Source: Plebeiibacterium marinum (GTDB taxonomy: Bacteria > Bacteroidota > Bacteroidia > Bacteroidales > Marinilabiliaceae). From it: 44,518 bases of DNA. Position numbers and translations under genes: made by a program. Location of the stretch: contig NZ_JAPDPI010000045.1 of the NCBI RefSeq assembly GCF_026013615.1, forward strand, positions 1 through 44,518, written 5' to 3'. Numbering within the stretch: the stretch's first letter is position 1; every line of letters starts with the position of its first letter. Below are positions 32,287 to 44,118 of the stretch, piece after piece. A model generated the notes under the pieces. That model was not told the DNA's origin, ran no database searches, and worked only from the letters and a program-made list of their open reading frames with translations.

Positions 32287-33537
32287 ATGGGATATTTATT
32301 TACGTCAGAATCGGTTTCAGAAGGACATCCCGATAAAGTAGCCGATCAAATTTCAGATGCTTTATTAGATGAATTTTTGCGTCAGGACCCGGAATCTAAA
32401 GTTGCTGCAGAAACATTAGTGACTACCGGATTGGTTGTTTTAAGTGGAGAAGTAAAGACCAATAGTTATGTGGCTGTACAAAATGTTGCCCGAAGGGTGA
32501 TTGACCGCATTGGTTATACTAAAGCCGAATATATGTTTGATTCAGGCTCATGTGGTGTTATTTCGTCTATCCATGAACAAAGTGAGGATATAAACAGAGG
32601 TGTGGAAAGAGAAGATGCCGATAACCAGGGAGCAGGCGACCAGGGAATGATGTTTGGTTATGCATGTAAGGAAACTTCTGAATATATGCCATTCCCACTT
32701 CATTTGTCGCATGAATTATTAATTGAGCTTGCTGCCATTCGAAGAGAGCAAAAGGAAATGACTTATTTACGTCCGGACTCAAAGTCGCAGGTTACTATGG
32801 AGTATGATGACAACAATAAGCCTGTGCGCGTTCATACCATTGTGGTTTCTACGCAGCATGATGAGTTTGATGAGGAAGCTGCCATGCTTGATAAGATTAA
32901 AGCTGATGTACGAAACATTCTTATTCCAAGGGTAAAATCAAAATTAAGTGCTGAAGAAGCTGCTTTGATTGATGATAATTATTTGTTGCATGTAAACCCA
33001 ACTGGTAAATTTGTTATTGGTGGACCTCATGGAGATACTGGCTTAACCGGCAGAAAGATTATTGTTGATACCTATGGTGGTAAAGGTGCTCATGGTGGTG
33101 GTGCTTTTTCAGGAAAGGATAGTTCTAAGGTAGACCGTTCTGCTGCTTATGCTGCCCGTCATATTGCTAAAAATATGGTTGCAGCGGGTGTAACAGATGA
33201 GGTACTAGTTCAGGTTGCATACGCGATTGGTGTTGCCGAGCCTGTTGGGTTATATATAAATACCTATGGGCAATCAAAAGTAGGTTTGTCGGATGGTGAA
33301 ATTGCTGAAAAAATAAATGCTATTTTTGATATGCGTCCTGCTGCCATTGTGAAGCGTTTTGGGTTAAAGAATCCAATTTTTGAGCCAACCGCAGCCTATG
33401 GGCATGTAGGAAGGGCGCCATACAAAGAAAAAGTGATTCTTAAAGAAAATGGCCAGGATGTAGAAAAAGAGGTTGAATTCTTTACATGGGAAAAACTTGA
33501 TTACGTAGATCAGATTAAAGAAGTGTTCGCTATATAA
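32287..33537 (+). CDS. metK: S-adenosylmethionine synthetase
   Basis: The 416-residue cytosolic enzyme makes SAM from methionine and ATP. Family features are [19 protein letters not shown] at the start with the ATP-contacting His, [30 protein letters not shown], and the second signature GGGAFSGKD. The length is a little over the E. coli enzyme (384) because of extra loop residues, as is usual in Bacteroidetes. It is a single-gene unit with its own promoter, SAM-II candidate leader and terminator. Confidence 0.97.
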   Translation: MGYLFTSESVSEGHPDKVADQISDALLDEFLRQDPESKVAAETLVTTGLVVLSGEVKTNSYVAVQNVARRVIDRIGYTKAEYMFDSGSCGVISSIHEQSEDINRGVEREDADNQGAGDQGMMFGYACKETSEYMPFPLHLSHELLIELAAIRREQKEMTYLRPDSKSQVTMEYDDNNKPVRVHTIVVSTQHDEFDEEAAMLDKIKADVRNILIPRVKSKLSAEEAALIDDNYLLHVNPTGKFVIGGPHGDTGLTGRKIIVDTYGGKGAHGGGAFSGKDSSKVDRSAAYAARHIAKNMVAAGVTDEVLVQVAYAIGVAEPVGLYINTYGQSKVGLSDGEIAEKINAIFDMRPAAIVKRFGLKNPIFEPTAAYGHVGRAPYKEKVILKENGQDVEKEVEFFTWEKLDYVDQIKEVFAI

Positions 33538-33562
33538 GATCTTATTATAGTATCAAAAGCAT

Positions 33563-33595
33563 AAAAAGCTACCCCTTAATCAGGGGTGGCTTTTT
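33563..33595 (+). terminator. Terminator of metK
   Basis: AAAAAGCTACCCC pairs with GGGGTGGCTTTTT (one G-T pair) around a seven-base loop, ending in five T. Confidence 0.92.
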
Positions 33596-33645
33596 ATATT
33601 AACACGCTTTAACTTTTTTTTATACGTATTCACTAAACTATACGC

Positions 33646-33653
33646 TACATTTG
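33646..33653 (+). promoter_or_regulatory. -7 box of a short orphan transcript
   Basis: TACATTTG is a perfect -7 match lying between the metK terminator and a second terminator with no gene between them. There is no TTG at the -33 distance. Confidence 0.45.
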
Positions 33654-33658
33654 CAATG

Positions 33659-33742
33659 TAGATTTTTTTTCATAGATTTAGATTTGGTTAACAAAGCTGA
33701 TTTTAAGGGTAAAGGATAGATGTTTCCATCTATCCTTTTTTT
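33659..33742 (+). ncRNA. Candidate small RNA ending in a strong terminator
   Basis: The transcript predicted from the -7 box at 33646 would run about 84 bases to a terminator with stem AAAGGATAGATG/CATCTATCC and seven T (33711-33742). It contains no plausible reading frame and ends well before the gene at 33941. A terminator with no gene before it, plus its own -7 box, is the main evidence. It could instead be a second stop for metK read-through. I recognise no known RNA family. The 198 bases that follow hold nothing clear. Confidence 0.45.
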
Positions 33743-33940
33743 ATTTCTGCACATTTTGTTTTCACAACAACAATTTTGTTATCCTGCGCATATCCAATTT
33801 GTATTTGTTTTATAATGCGTAGTGTTTATTTTATCAGATTAGTATTTGTTGTTAATTTAAAGAAATCAGGGATTGTTCTTTAAATATGTATAATGTATCA
33901 CTAACTTTATGATTTTGTGTCAAAAAAATAATTAGTTGAT

Positions 33941-35017
33941 ATGGCAGCTCACGATAATTCGGGGAAAATTGTAAAAAGTATCAGGCCAGCAAGAGTTATC
34001 CTTCCTATAATAATAGGTATAGGATTTTCTGGCTTTATGCTTTATCGTGAGTATACGCCCGGTAGCCTGGATGTAATGCAATTAACATATAAAACCTTGT
34101 TTTGGTTGGTGGTTTCACTATTGCTTATGGCCGTGCGCGATTTTGGTTATATTATCAGGATAAGGTTGTTATCAAATAATGTGTTGTCATGGCACAAGGC
34201 TTTTTCTATTATTATGTTGTGGGAATTTACCTCTGCGATAACACCTTCTGCCATAGGGGGTACGAGTGTGGCGATCTTTTTTCTGAATAAAGAGGGCATT
34301 CGTGTTGGAAGGAGTACGGCAATAGTTATGGTTACTTCCTTTTTGGATGAACTTTATTTTATTATTGCCTTCCCTGTTATTTTACTTTTAATTGGGAGGA
34401 GTGACATATTTGGTTTTGGAATGGAGGGGGGTGAGCATCTGCCATGGTATAAAAACCAGTTCATGATATTTGCCCTTACCGGATATGGGCTTAAATTTCT
34501 TTATACTATGGTGTTAATGTATGGGCTCTTTGTTAATCCCCGTGGACTGAAATTTTTGCTGTTATGGATTTTCAAGCTTCCAATAATAAGAAAATGGCGG
34601 CCTGGGGCAAATGAATCAGGAACTGATCTGATAACCGCTTCACGGGAGTTTAAAAACTGGACACTGGATAAGTGGATAAAAACGTTTTTTGCAACAGTTT
34701 TAAGCTGGACAAGCCGATATTGGTTGGTGAATACCATAATTATTTCGTTTTTTGGTTTGCGTTTCCTGAGTTGGGATGATAATGTGTTGGTATTTGGTAA
34801 ACAGTTGGTAATGTGGATTATGATGTTGGTGAGTCCAACCCCGGGGGGAAGTGGGTTTGCAGAGTATGTTTTTAAAGAGTTTTTAAATGGGTTGATTCCG
34901 TTAGGAACAGGTGTTGCAATGGCCTTTGTCTGGAGGCTTTTGAGCTATTATCCCTATTTGTTTATTGGAATAATTATTGTTCCGCGCTGGATACGGAGGC
35001 ACTTTGTAAGGCGTTGA
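33941..35017 (+). CDS. Flippase-like membrane protein (LPG-synthase TM domain family)
   Basis: The 358-residue protein has about seven or eight membrane segments and the family hallmark EFTSAITPSAIGGTSVAIFF, then STAIVMVTSFLDELYF and a late LVSPTPGGSGFAEYVF. It belongs to the YbhN/AglD-like group related to the membrane half of lysylphosphatidylglycerol synthase. The catalytic aminoacyl-transfer half of MprF is missing, so it is not a full LPG synthase. Members are thought to act on lipid or isoprenoid carriers, but the substrate is unknown. It may share a transcript with the lipoprotein gene downstream, 136 bases away. Confidence 0.85.
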   Translation: MAAHDNSGKIVKSIRPARVILPIIIGIGFSGFMLYREYTPGSLDVMQLTYKTLFWLVVSLLLMAVRDFGYIIRIRLLSNNVLSWHKAFSIIMLWEFTSAITPSAIGGTSVAIFFLNKEGIRVGRSTAIVMVTSFLDELYFIIAFPVILLLIGRSDIFGFGMEGGEHLPWYKNQFMIFALTGYGLKFLYTMVLMYGLFVNPRGLKFLLLWIFKLPIIRKWRPGANESGTDLITASREFKNWTLDKWIKTFFATVLSWTSRYWLVNTIIISFFGLRFLSWDDNVLVFGKQLVMWIMMLVSPTPGGSGFAEYVFKEFLNGLIPLGTGVAMAFVWRLLSYYPYLFIGIIIVPRWIRRHFVRR

Positions 35018-35153
35018 CTTTATTTGATAAATGACTGTAAATATGTGATTAACGACTCTTTTTATATTGTTCTTTCTCCGTAACTTGCTATACATAGCAT
35101 CCGTAACCAAAAGCATCAATCAACATTACACTCAAATTAACAACAGGCTAGTC

Positions 35154-35957
35154 GTGAAATATATAATTGTAATAATTTTGGCCATATTTATTGGCTCATG
35201 TAAAAAGGTCAAGAAAAATAATACTGAAGAAGCAAAAATAGAGCAGAAAGAGATTCTTATTTATTGCGAAAATGTGATGGTGCCTGTATTGCAAGAATTA
35301 ACCAACGACTTTGAGCTTAAAAATAAATGCAAGATCAAACTTCATAATGATTGCTCCCAAAACCTGGCCAGTTTAATTCAGTATTCACTCGAAGGGGATA
35401 TTTATTTTCCGGCATCCAAAGATGGATTTAAAAAATTGCAGGGAAATACAAAATCTTTTATTACTGATTCTGTTTTTGTTGGTTATAACCCTTTGGTTGT
35501 GATGTCTCTAAAAGGAAATCCATCAGGTTATTCAGGAGATATTCGTTCCTTGATTCAAAAAAAACATGCCGTGATTATTGCCAATCCGGAAACATCATCT
35601 TTAGGTTTTGAAACCAGGAAGCTGTTAACACATAAAAACCTGTATAGCGACCTGATATTGAATGTTGTTGCTTTATCTACCGATTCAAGGGGATTGGTAA
35701 AAAGTTTGAAAAACTCAGAGGCTCAATTGGTTATTAATTGGAAGAGTGATTTGTATACCAATGGAAATGCTGATGAAGTGGATGTTTTTCCTATCCCGGA
35801 AAACGAAGAAATGTTGGCTGAAATTTATGCAGGGATACTTTCAACTAGCCATCATAAGGATTTAGCAAAGGACTTTTTAGAGTATGCCACAGGTGAAAAA
35901 GGAATTTCTGTGTTTAGAAAGTACGGTTTTAATAGGAGGAAATCATTAATTTTTTAA
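35154..35957 (+). CDS. ModA-like substrate-binding lipoprotein
   Basis: I place the start at GTG 35154, because it gives a compact lipoprotein signal (MKYIIVIILAIFIGSC, lipidated Cys16). A TTG at 35067 would add 29 residues before it. The 267-residue product resembles type II periplasmic binding proteins such as ModA: EILIYCENVMVPVLQELTND, then SLIQYSLEGDIYFPAS, VVMSLKGNPSGYSG, and AVIIANPETSSLGFETR. No ABC permease or ATPase gene follows. Instead a hybrid histidine kinase starts 36 bases downstream, so a sensory role is likely: the lipoprotein would bind an oxyanion or small ligand and report to the kinase. The ligand is unknown. Confidence 0.75.
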   Translation: MKYIIVIILAIFIGSCKKVKKNNTEEAKIEQKEILIYCENVMVPVLQELTNDFELKNKCKIKLHNDCSQNLASLIQYSLEGDIYFPASKDGFKKLQGNTKSFITDSVFVGYNPLVVMSLKGNPSGYSGDIRSLIQKKHAVIIANPETSSLGFETRKLLTHKNLYSDLILNVVALSTDSRGLVKSLKNSEAQLVINWKSDLYTNGNADEVDVFPIPENEEMLAEIYAGILSTSHHKDLAKDFLEYATGEKGISVFRKYGFNRRKSLIF

Positions 35958-35993
35958 ATTTATACTCGATTTGATTTATAAAATTGGTGATTT

Positions 35994-38900
35994 GTGGTAA
36001 ATACTAAAAATAAAAATAGGACCAATAAATTTTTTGGGGAGTCTATTGTCGTTAAATTATATTTATTGTTGGCGATTTTTTTGCTTACAATTGCGGCCAT
36101 CATGGTTATAGAAAATTATTTTGACCATGCATATATTCTTCGTTATCAGAAAATAATTCATAATCAGGAGCAAAAACAAAAAATAGATAAAGTACTTCAA
36201 AAAAACATCCTGAAGTTAAATCTGCTTTTCAAAGGGTTTTCGGGTATTGATCACCCACAGCAACTTACCAATACGCAAAAGGATATTAATGGATTGGTAT
36301 CAGAATGCTTAAAAATAGTCGAGATTCTTGATGAAGGGGGCACTCTGAATGAAGTCAAACCGGTTAATATGCCTGACCAGGAATTAATTACTGAGGTAAT
36401 TGTTCATGAGGTGGATGATTATACAGGCAGTATCCCAGAAATCAGGGAGATGGCTCCAAAAATTGGCGACCTGGAATTGTTGGCCTCAAAAATTGCAGGA
36501 ATTATATCGCCAAATCTTGAGAATCCTGTACTGGATCGGGATAAGTATCTTCAGACCATAAATTTTTATATAAAGCAGTCGGAAACGTTATTTGCCCGGA
36601 TTAACGAAATAGAGAACAAAATTTCTTATGACATCAATAAAAATGTTGTGTCGCTTAACAATGCCAGCATTAATATTATAAACCGCTACAATAACATTAA
36701 GTATTTGATATTGTTTGTATTCAATCTTCTGGCTATTGTTGTTACCTATTATATTATTGTTCAGATAAAAAAGGTGATACTAACCAGGAGAAGGGCAGAG
36801 GAAAGCAATGAAAAACTGCTTCAGGCAGTAGAACAAAGTCCTATGTCAATAATGATTACTGACACCAAAGGGAATGTTGAATATGTAAACAAGGGTTTTG
36901 AAGAAATCTCAGGATACGATAAATCAGAAGTGCTAAACAAGAGTATTGATTCGTTCCATAGTAACGGAAATTCCTCACCTGGGTTTTGGAACACAATTCA
37001 GGCAGGAAGAATCTGGACCGGAGAGATAAATAACAAGAAGAAAGATGGGGAGCTGTATTGGGAAAAAGTGTTGATATCACCTGTTTTGAGTAAAAGTAAA
37101 GCCATTTCATCTTTTATAGCCATTAAAGAGGATATTACCGAGAAAAGAACACTTACGCTTTCCCTTGAAGAGTCAATAGACTCGATGAAAACGATTATTG
37201 ATAATCTTCCGGTGGGGATATTGATTGTAAATAACAGTAAGGAGATTATTCAGGCTAATGACCGAGCTGCTAAAATAATGGGCTATAAATCCCCAAAGGA
37301 AGTACTTGATGCCGGTAAGATTCAGGATTATGGGGAGATGTTTGTTACCGAAAAGGAAGAGCATATTTCTGACCCGGCAACACGTATTGTTATTTCAGTT
37401 TTAGAAGAGCAATTGATTGTACAAAAGAATAATATTTCCAGGTCCATACTTAAAAACATCATTCCTATCCGATTGAATAATGAAGATGTTTATTTGGAGG
37501 CATTTATGGATATCAGTGCCCAAAAGGAGATTCAAAAAAGAGAAGCGGAGTCGAATAAGGCCAAGTCTGAGTTTTTGGCTAATATGAGTCACGAAATCCG
37601 CACCCCAATGAATGGGATAATAGGTGCTACGGAGCTGTTGGGGAATACTACTTTATCTAAAGAACAAAATAATATTGTTTCTATTATTGGGCGATCGTGC
37701 GAAAATTTACTGAATATCATAAACGATATTCTTGACTTCTCCAAAATAGAAGCGGGTAAGATGAAAATAGAGCCTTATCCATTCAATTTCCGTTCAACAA
37801 TTGATTACCTGATGGATCAGATGTCCTTTAAAACAAATGAAAAGGGGATTGAGCTCATTAGCAGCGTGGAGCAGACCATACCTAATATATTGATTGGGGA
37901 TGAGAGCAGGCTGATTCAGGTATTGGTAAACCTGCTTGGAAATTCAGTGAAGTTTACTTCTGAAGGTGAAGTGGTTTTGAAAGTTGAGGTAAGTAAACAG
38001 ATAGGGTCGCAGATCACTTTGCATTTTGCAGTTGAGGATTCCGGGATAGGTATCCCAAAAGATAAACTGGAGAAGATTTTTGAATCGTTTACCCAGGCAG
38101 ATGGCTCCACTACACGTAAGTATGGTGGTACAGGGTTGGGTACCAGCATCTCTAAAATGTTAATTGAGCTGATGGGCGGAAAGATCTGGGTGGAAAGCCC
38201 GAACCCAAATTTTGCATGGAGCAAGGAAAGTCCGGGATCTATCTTTCATTTTATTTTGCCGTTTGATATCGACAAAAACCAGGAATCCAATGAGCTTCAG
38301 GAAGGAAGGTTTAAAGGGATTAAAACACTTGTTGTAGATAACCACAAAACCAATCTGTTATTGCTCAAGAAAACCTTAAACAATTGGGGGATAGTTTCGC
38401 AGAGTTGCCAGGATGAAAAATCGGCCATGGAAATAGTAAGGGAAAAAGAAGACCTGCAGCTTATAATGATAGATTCTCATGTGTTCAGTAAGTTGGAGGT
38501 TGATTTTGTGGCTACTTTAAAGGAAGTGAATAAAAACCTAAAGGTAATCCTGTTTACATCCGATGTGCGGTGGAAACAAGATTACGGGTACAAATCCATT
38601 GACAGGGTCATTCAGAAGCCTATTAAACACAATGAACTTTTTGAGGCGGTTAAAGAATTGTTTTTACCTGATGATAGTAGTGGTGAATCTGGAGGTTCTC
38701 AACAATTGTCTTTTGAAGAGAAGATTAAAAATAAAATCATCCTTCTGGTTGAGGATAATATTATCAATCAGAAAATAGCTGAAAAAATGTTGGATAAGAT
38801 TGGGTTGAAGATTGCCATTGCCAGCAACGGTAAAGAAGCGGTTGACTTGGTATCTGGTGGAGATATTACCTTTGATCTGATTTTGATGGATGTACAGATG

Positions 38901-39089
38901 CCAATTATGAACGGGCTGGACGCAACACGTGAGCTGAGGGCCAATCGCTTTGATATTCCGATTATTGCAATGACTGCTAACGCCATGAAAGGGGATAGGG
39001 AGGTATGCATTGAGGCTGGCATGAATGACTATATCGGAAAGCCCGTTAAACTTGATGATTTAGCCCGTTTGTTAGATAAATGGCTATAA
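35994..39089 (+). CDS. Hybrid sensor histidine kinase with two receiver domains
   Basis: The 1031-residue inner-membrane protein starts at GTG. Domains in order are: membrane segment 1 (about 20-42), a periplasmic region to about 235, membrane segment 2 (about 238-258), PAS 1 (about 273-390) and PAS 2 (about 398-512). HisKA follows with His533 in [13 protein letters not shown], then the ATPase domain with [17 protein letters not shown] and GGTGLG. Receiver 1 (about 778-890) has LIMID, candidate Asp827, and a weakened acidic pair (VVDN). Receiver 2 (about 910-1031) is intact, with LVEDN, Asp966 in LILMDVQMP, and KPVK. No HPt or DNA-binding output is present, so phosphate must pass to another protein. 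It is paired with the ModA-like lipoprotein just upstream. Confidence 0.93.
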   Translation: MVNTKNKNRTNKFFGESIVVKLYLLLAIFLLTIAAIMVIENYFDHAYILRYQKIIHNQEQKQKIDKVLQKNILKLNLLFKGFSGIDHPQQLTNTQKDINGLVSECLKIVEILDEGGTLNEVKPVNMPDQELITEVIVHEVDDYTGSIPEIREMAPKIGDLELLASKIAGIISPNLENPVLDRDKYLQTINFYIKQSETLFARINEIENKISYDINKNVVSLNNASINIINRYNNIKYLILFVFNLLAIVVTYYIIVQIKKVILTRRRAEESNEKLLQAVEQSPMSIMITDTKGNVEYVNKGFEEISGYDKSEVLNKSIDSFHSNGNSSPGFWNTIQAGRIWTGEINNKKKDGELYWEKVLISPVLSKSKAISSFIAIKEDITEKRTLTLSLEESIDSMKTIIDNLPVGILIVNNSKEIIQANDRAAKIMGYKSPKEVLDAGKIQDYGEMFVTEKEEHISDPATRIVISVLEEQLIVQKNNISRSILKNIIPIRLNNEDVYLEAFMDISAQKEIQKREAESNKAKSEFLANMSHEIRTPMNGIIGATELLGNTTLSKEQNNIVSIIGRSCENLLNIINDILDFSKIEAGKMKIEPYPFNFRSTIDYLMDQMSFKTNEKGIELISSVEQTIPNILIGDESRLIQVLVNLLGNSVKFTSEGEVVLKVEVSKQIGSQITLHFAVEDSGIGIPKDKLEKIFESFTQADGSTTRKYGGTGLGTSISKMLIELMGGKIWVESPNPNFAWSKESPGSIFHFILPFDIDKNQESNELQEGRFKGIKTLVVDNHKTNLLLLKKTLNNWGIVSQSCQDEKSAMEIVREKEDLQLIMIDSHVFSKLEVDFVATLKEVNKNLKVILFTSDVRWKQDYGYKSIDRVIQKPIKHNELFEAVKELFLPDDSSGESGGSQQLSFEEKIKNKIILLVEDNIINQKIAEKMLDKIGLKIAIASNGKEAVDLVSGGDITFDLILMDVQMPIMNGLDATRELRANRFDIPIIAMTANAMKGDREVCIEAGMNDYIGKPVKLDDLARLLDKWL

Positions 39090-39140
39090 TATGAAATAAA
39101 TATTCGGCGCCATTTTATGTATGGTTGCCGAATTTAATAT

Positions 39141-39148
39141 TATCTTCG
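39141..39148 (+). promoter_or_regulatory. -7 box of the thiamine operon
   Basis: TATCTTCG matches TAnnTTTG with one change and lies 17 bases before the TPP aptamer. The -33 TTG is not at the expected distance. Confidence 0.5.
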
Positions 39149-39159
39149 CATATAATTTT

Positions 39160-39235
39160 TTATAGGGGTGCCTTAAATTTCAGGCTGAGATCATACCCAT
39201 GGAACCTGTACAGATAATGCTGTAAAGGGAATTTT
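39160..39235 (+). ncRNA. TPP riboswitch (THI element)
   Basis: The conserved TPP aptamer blocks appear in order: GGGGTGCC (39165-39172), CTGAGA with ACCC (39185-39198), GGAACCTG (39201-39208), CAGATAATGC and AAAGGGA (39224-39230). It lies 55 bases before thiS and should switch off the whole thi operon when TPP is plentiful. Downstream GGCACC (39258-39263) can pair with GGTGCC of the aptamer (39167-39172) and may be part of the switch. Confidence 0.96.
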
Positions 39236-39290
39236 GATTTCTACGCGAATATATTCTGGCACCATATGTTTTAGTTTTAAGTTTTAATAT

Positions 39291-39497
39291 ATGGTAATCA
39301 TTGTTAATGAAGAAAAGAAGTCTGTGCCTGATGGATTGGCACTGTCGTCTTTATTTGGGGAACTTGGGCTGCAGGGGCCTTTAAAAGGTATTGCAATAGC
39401 AATAAATGATCAAATTGTACTTCAAAAAAAATGGGAATCTACCGTTTTGCAGGAAAACGATAAAGTGTTAATCATTTCAGCTACAAAAGGGGGGTAA
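39291..39497 (+). CDS. thiS: Sulfur carrier protein ThiS
   Basis: The 68-residue ubiquitin-like protein ends in the required Gly-Gly (TKGG). ThiF adenylates this end, it is loaded with sulfur, and it delivers sulfur to ThiG for the thiazole ring. The start MVIIVNEEK and the INDQIV and NDKVLIISATKGG segments fit the family. It is first in the thi operon, directly after the TPP riboswitch, and 115 bases before thiC. Confidence 0.94.
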   Translation: MVIIVNEEKKSVPDGLALSSLFGELGLQGPLKGIAIAINDQIVLQKKWESTVLQENDKVLIISATKGG

Positions 39498-39600
39498 ACT
39501 GTCATTTAATCGTTTCAGGAAGGGATTTCTTATGTACTAGTCTGAACTTTTATAGCCTATAACAGGCTGGAAATAGTAAAAAACTAATCGAATTTTTTAA

Positions 39601-41391
<1,791 letters not shown>

Positions 41392-41401
41392 GTTTAGGGT
41401 T

Positions 41402-42169
41402 ATGGACATATTAAAGATTGCAGATAAAGAGTTTTCGTCGAGATTGTTTACCGGTACAGGTAAGTTTAGTTCCAATAGCCAGATGGCTGCGGCAATTGAG
41501 GCTTCAGGTTCGGAGTTGGTTACTGTAGCATTAAAAAGGGTGGATATGAAAACCGGGAGCGATGATATGATACATCACCTGGACATGCCGGGGTTAAACC
41601 TGCTGCCTAATACAAGTGGTGTACGAAATGCAAAGGAAGCTGTTTTTGCAGCCCAGCTTGCCAGAGAAGCTTTGGGTACCAATTGGCTGAAGTTAGAGAT
41701 CCATCCTGATCCCAAATATTTGTTGCCCGATGGGGAAGAAACGCTAAAGGCATGTTATGAACTGGCTAAGGATGGCTTTGTGGTCCTTCCTTATATTCAG
41801 GCCGATCCGGTTTTGTGTAAAAAGTTGGAAGATGCAGGGGCTGCTACCGTTATGCCCCTTGGGTCGCCTATTGGGACAAACCAGGGATTGAAAACCAGGG
41901 AGTTCCTGAAAATAATTATTGAGCAGTCTAATTTGCCTGTGATTGTAGATGCTGGGATAGGTGCGCCTTCTCATGCTGCTGAAGCAATGGAATTGGGGGC
42001 TGATGCCGTATTGGTGAACACAGCAATTGCCGTTGCAATGGATCCGGTTCAAATGGGGAAGGCTTTTAAAATGAGTGTGGAAGCCGGACGGATGGCTTAT
42101 TTATCGGGCTTGGGTAAAGTTTGTTCCCAGGCAGAGGCCAGCAGTCCGTTAACCAGTTTCTTGAGTTAA
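41402..42169 (+). CDS. thiG: Thiazole synthase ThiG
   Basis: The 255-residue TIM-barrel enzyme joins deoxyxylulose phosphate, dehydroglycine and ThiS sulfur to form the thiazole ring. Family features are [43 protein letters not shown], and [20 protein letters not shown] near the phosphate-binding end. It starts ten bases after thiC and ends ten bases before thiH, so the genes are tightly linked. Such spacing fits the complex formed by ThiG and ThiH. Confidence 0.97.
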   Translation: MDILKIADKEFSSRLFTGTGKFSSNSQMAAAIEASGSELVTVALKRVDMKTGSDDMIHHLDMPGLNLLPNTSGVRNAKEAVFAAQLAREALGTNWLKLEIHPDPKYLLPDGEETLKACYELAKDGFVVLPYIQADPVLCKKLEDAGAATVMPLGSPIGTNQGLKTREFLKIIIEQSNLPVIVDAGIGAPSHAAEAMELGADAVLVNTAIAVAMDPVQMGKAFKMSVEAGRMAYLSGLGKVCSQAEASSPLTSFLS

Positions 42170-42179
42170 AGATAATCAG

Positions 42180-43295
42180 ATGAGCTTTCAACAAATTCAT
42201 GAGAAATATAACTGGGATGAAATCAGTGAATCCATCCGGTTAAAGACAAGCCATGACGTAAAAAGGGCATTGGCCACTTCAAATCCTGATTTGGAAGATT
42301 TTAAAGCCTTGGTTTCACCAGCTGCGGAACCTTTTCTTGAGCAAATGGCCCAAAAGAGTTTACAGCTTACCCAAACTCGTTTCGGTAAAACGGTACAGAT
42401 GTATATCCCGCTTTACCTGTCAAACGAATGTGCCAATGGGTGTATTTATTGCGGATTCAATTGTAAAAACCAGATTGACAGGTGCACGCTTTCCCGGGAA
42501 CAGGTCATGGAAGAGGTAAAGGTGATCAAGTCGCTGGGATTTGAACATATTTTACTGGTTACTGGGGAACATCCCAAAAGGTGCGGTGTGGATTATATTG
42601 AGGAAGTGGTTAAAATGATCAAACCATATTTTGCAAATATATCAATTGAAATTGCACCGCTGGATAGGGAAGATTATACCAGGCTTAAACAACACGGGTT
42701 GAATACGGTTTATGTGTACCAGGAAACCTATCATAAAGAGAACTATGGCAACTACCATCCAAGGGGCAGAAAGGCCGATTTTAATTATCGGCTCGATACC
42801 CCGGACAGGATTGGTCTTGCCGGTATACATCGGATAGGATTAGGTTGCCTGTTGGGTTTGGAGGACTGGCGTGCAGACAGTTTTTTTACAGCTCTGCATA
42901 TTCATTATCTTGAACAGAAATATTGGAGAACAAAATTTAGTATTTCCTTTCCGCGTTTGCGCCCCCATGCCGGGAGTTTTCAGCCACAATACCCTATTAA
43001 TGACAGGCAATTGGTTCAGCTTATGTGTGCCTATCGGATTTTTAACCAGGAGTTGGAGATTTCATTGAGCACCCGCGAAAATCATATATTCCGTGATAAT
43101 ATGATTGGGATTGGCGTAACCAGTATGAGTGCGGGCAGTAAAACAGAACCGGGTGGTTACTCAAACCCGGATAAGGAGCTAAAGCAATTTGAAGTTTCGG
43201 ATGACAGGACTGCTGATGAAATTTCGCAGGCGATACAAAACAAAGGCTATGAACCCGTGTGGAAGGATTGGGATCATTGTTTGGTAGAATGCTAG
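42180..43295 (+). CDS. thiH: 2-iminoacetate synthase ThiH
   Basis: The 371-residue radical-SAM enzyme splits tyrosine to give dehydroglycine for the thiazole ring. The radical-SAM motif CxxxCxxC is seen in NECANGCIYCGFNC. Further family segments are LLVTGEHPKRCGVDYI, VYQETYHKENY, HPRGRKADFNYRL, and SAGSKTEPGGYS. Having ThiH and not the glycine oxidase ThiO points to the anaerobic-compatible route. The ThiF-type gene follows 21 bases downstream. Confidence 0.96.
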   Translation: MSFQQIHEKYNWDEISESIRLKTSHDVKRALATSNPDLEDFKALVSPAAEPFLEQMAQKSLQLTQTRFGKTVQMYIPLYLSNECANGCIYCGFNCKNQIDRCTLSREQVMEEVKVIKSLGFEHILLVTGEHPKRCGVDYIEEVVKMIKPYFANISIEIAPLDREDYTRLKQHGLNTVYVYQETYHKENYGNYHPRGRKADFNYRLDTPDRIGLAGIHRIGLGCLLGLEDWRADSFFTALHIHYLEQKYWRTKFSISFPRLRPHAGSFQPQYPINDRQLVQLMCAYRIFNQELEISLSTRENHIFRDNMIGIGVTSMSAGSKTEPGGYSNPDKELKQFEVSDDRTADEISQAIQNKGYEPVWKDWDHCLVEC

Positions 43296-43316
43296 TATTA
43301 CAAGTACAAAGGAGCG

Positions 43317-44027
43317 ATGTTAAATAAAAAGGAATTAGAGAAATATAACCGGCAGTTGATTTTACCGGAAGTGGGTAATGAAGGGCAACTAAAGATAAAA
43401 AGTTTAAAGGTGTTGGTTGTGGGAGCAGGAGGATTGGGGTGTCCGGTTTTGCAATACCTTGTGGCTGCCGGCGTTGGAAAGATTGGGATTGCAGATGGGG
43501 ATATTATAAACATGTCAAACCTGCAGCGCCAGATTCTTTATTCAGAGCAGGAGATTGGGATGAAAAAAGCATCTGTTGCATATGATAAGCTGCAACGGAT
43601 GAATCCGGATACAGTCTTTGAGGTTTATGATGTTTTTCTTACCAGGGATAATGCAGGTGAAATAGTAAAAGGTTATGATGTAATTGTTGGGGCAACTGAT
43701 AATTTTGAATCAAGGTACCTGATCGATCAACTATCTCAATCTTATAATATTCCCTTTGTACATGGTTCTGTTGAAGGGTTTCAAGGGCAATACACCGTGT
43801 TTAATTACCGGGGCGGGGTTTCTTACTCTGATGTTTTCCCTGAAAAAAAAGAAGAAGCAGAAGGGGAAGTTATCGGGGTAGTTGGGGCAATGCCTGGTAT
43901 TATAGGCAGTTTTATGGCTATGGAAGTTATAAAAGTTGCCTGTAACCCGGAAAATGTGGCTTTTGATGGACTTTATTTATATCATGCGCTTGAAAACAAA
44001 CTAAGTAAGCTTGGTTATGGAGTGTAG
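43317..44027 (+). CDS. thiF: ThiF/MoeB/HesA-family adenylyltransferase without zinc cysteines
   Basis: The 236-residue E1-like enzyme should adenylate the ThiS C-terminus. It has YNRQLILPEVG, the ATP loop VVGAGGLGCPVLQYL, GIADGDIINMSNLQRQIL, ATDNFESRYLI with the magnesium Asp, and MPGIIGSFMAMEVIK. Unlike ThiF and MoeB of E. coli, it lacks the paired CxxC zinc motifs; the region that would hold the first pair reads YSDVFPEKKEE. Only two Cys are present in the whole protein. It also lacks the Cys near residue 184 that forms the acyl-disulfide with ThiS in E. coli. It ends the operon and is followed by a terminator. The role in thiamine synthesis comes from context. Confidence 0.9.
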   Translation: MLNKKELEKYNRQLILPEVGNEGQLKIKSLKVLVVGAGGLGCPVLQYLVAAGVGKIGIADGDIINMSNLQRQILYSEQEIGMKKASVAYDKLQRMNPDTVFEVYDVFLTRDNAGEIVKGYDVIVGATDNFESRYLIDQLSQSYNIPFVHGSVEGFQGQYTVFNYRGGVSYSDVFPEKKEEAEGEVIGVVGAMPGIIGSFMAMEVIKVACNPENVAFDGLYLYHALENKLSKLGYGV

Positions 44028-44073
44028 TTTTTTAGCTTGATTTAGCGTATTACAAGAAAGAAGTAAAATATAT

Positions 44074-44110
44074 AAAAGAGCTGCAATTTAAAAAGTTGTG
44101 GCTCTTTTTG
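44074..44110 (+). terminator. Terminator of the thi operon
   Basis: AAAAGAGCTGCAA pairs with TTGTGGCTCTTTT (13 bp, two G-T pairs) around a nine-base loop, ending in five T. It lies 47 bases past the thiF stop. Confidence 0.88.
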
Positions 44111-44118
44111 ATAAACGG

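Noticed and set aside
33563-33742. Two terminators in series for metK only
   Set aside because: Not fully excluded, but a perfect -7 box between them makes a separate short transcript the more interesting reading; kept at moderate confidence.
33941-35017. Full MprF-type lysyl-phosphatidylglycerol synthase
   Set aside because: Only the membrane flippase-like half is present; the aminoacyl transferase domain is missing.
35067-35153. N-terminal extension of the ModA-like lipoprotein from a TTG
   Set aside because: The lipoprotein signal only works if translation starts at the GTG at 35154.
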